A stretch of 14,821 nucleotides of DNA from JBKJTP01 sp046590195. Its GTDB lineage: Bacteria > Bacteroidota > Ignavibacteria > Palsa-1295. The notes beneath the pieces were generated by a model that saw only the letters and a program-made list of their open reading frames with translations, searched no databases and was not told the DNA's origin. Within the stretch, counting starts at the first letter, position 1. The number at the start of each line of letters is the position of its first letter. Position numbers and translations under genes: made by a program. The DNA lies in assembly GCA_046590195.1 (NCBI GenBank), contig JBKJTP010000070.1:1-14821 (forward strand), given 5' to 3'. Below are positions 14,230-14,821 of the stretch, piece after piece.

Positions 14230-14821
14230 GTGAAGAAAAAACGACCGCTACACCAAAAGATCTTTCTCGGGCTGCTCGTGGGCACGGTGCTCGGCACGGC
14301 AGTGAACCTGCTTTATCCTGGCGACGAGAACGTGCAGTGGATCGCGAAGAACATCGCAGCGCCGATCGGCCAGGTGTTCCTGCGGCTCGTCTTCATGGTG
14401 ATCATTCCGCTGATCTTCTCCGCGCTTGTGCTTGGCGTTGCGGATCTTGGTGACATTAAGAAGATCGGTCGCATCGGCGTCAAGACGCTTGTCTTCACGG
14501 TGCTCATTAGCGCGGTCTCCATCCTGATCGGTGTGACGCTTGTCAACATCTTCCAGCCTGGTGCCGGTATCTCGGATGCAGATCGAACGCTGTTGCTCTC
14601 ATCGCTGCAGACGAATCAGGATGTCGGCAAGATCGTGCAGAATGCGGCAGAGTCGAAGACATTCATACAGACCATTCTCGACATCATCCCGCGCAATCCC
14701 TTGCAGGATATGGTCATGGCGTTCGATCCGAGCTATCGTGGTGGCGGATTGCTCGCGGTGATGTTCTTCGCGTTGATCTTCGGCATTGCACTGAGCCTCG
14801 TCCGCAGCGAACGCACAGCAC
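14230..14821 (+). CDS. Dicarboxylate/amino acid:cation symporter (DAACS family), partial
   Basis: This is the 5' part of a gene that runs off the right edge; 197 codons are open with no stop. The start is GTG 14230 followed by a Lys/Arg-rich n-terminus (KKKRPLHQK); the frame is closed by TGA at 14188-14190 and no other start is available. The sequence matches the glutamate/aspartate/C4-dicarboxylate:H+ or Na+ symporters (GltP/GltT/DctA). Transmembrane segment 1 is IFLGLLVGTVLGTAVNLLYP. It is followed by the conserved IAAPIGQVFLRLVFMVIIPLIFSALVLGVADLGD region (split near 40-75), then TM3 (TLVFTVLISAVSILIGVTLVNIFQPG), an extracytoplasmic loop, DIIPRNPLQDM, and TM4 (LLAVMFFALIFGIALSLV). The substrate-binding hairpins HP1 and HP2 lie beyond the window, so glutamate, aspartate or dicarboxylate preference cannot be decided. 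Confidence 0.92.
   Translation, partial: MKKKRPLHQKIFLGLLVGTVLGTAVNLLYPGDENVQWIAKNIAAPIGQVFLRLVFMVIIPLIFSALVLGVADLGDIKKIGRIGVKTLVFTVLISAVSILIGVTLVNIFQPGAGISDADRTLLLSSLQTNQDVGKIVQNAAESKTFIQTILDIIPRNPLQDMVMAFDPSYRGGGLLAVMFFALIFGIALSLVRSERTA

Overview
The window looks like chromosomal DNA of a free-living Gram-negative bacterium of the Bacteroidota/FCB side of the tree. Candidatus Kapabacteria or Ignavibacteriota would fit best, but this is inferred from gene style, not measured. Three things point that way. Two secreted proteins end in type IX secretion (T9SS) C-terminal sorting domains. Most genes lack a strong Shine-Dalgarno sequence, and several use TTG or GTG starts. Several upstream regions carry the Bacteroidota-type -7 box TAnnTTTG. 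The DNA is moderately GC-rich with AT-rich intergenic spots. No rRNA, tRNA, CRISPR array, transposase or phage gene is visible.

Layout, left to right. (1) 32-2893 (+) is a secreted six-Asp-box propeller protein with FN3-like domains and a T9SS tail. It is separated by a perfect 14-bp bidirectional terminator hairpin from (2) 2960-3694 (-), a STAS-domain protein with a very acidic C-terminal tail. (3) A divergent spacer (3695-3958) carries a 21-bp tandem repeat plus an inverted half-copy. It is followed by holA (+), the DNA polymerase III delta subunit. (4) holA converges on a second propeller/T9SS protein (5005-6663, -), with both stop codons sharing one TTAA. (5) A 51-bp divergent spacer leads to a two-gene operon (+): an EnvC-like coiled-coil protein with a degenerate LytM domain, translationally coupled through TGATG to a secreted VWA-domain protein. 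(6) A roughly 390-bp intergenic region (8985-9377) is packed with repeats: a REP-like palindrome, a pair of inverted two-hairpin arms, and an AT-rich direct repeat. (7) lysS (+) converges on an asparagine-synthetase-like gene (-) that lacks the N-terminal glutaminase cysteine; again both stops share a palindrome, CTAG. (8) Divergent from it is a PQQ-dependent sugar dehydrogenase-type lipoprotein (+). (9) A small minus-strand ORF (13930-14124), possibly the remnant of a frameshifted gene, lies before (10) a dicarboxylate/amino-acid:cation symporter (+, from 14230) that runs off the right edge.

Most genes are ordinary housekeeping or envelope genes placed singly; the only clear operon is 6715-8984. 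I do not see a convincing new multi-gene system. The parts most worth following are the inverted two-hairpin repeat (9078-9241), the STAS protein with its acidic tail, the Cys-less asparagine-synthetase homologue with a near-leaderless promoter, the EnvC-like/VWA pair, and the possible broken small gene near 14.0-14.2 kb.
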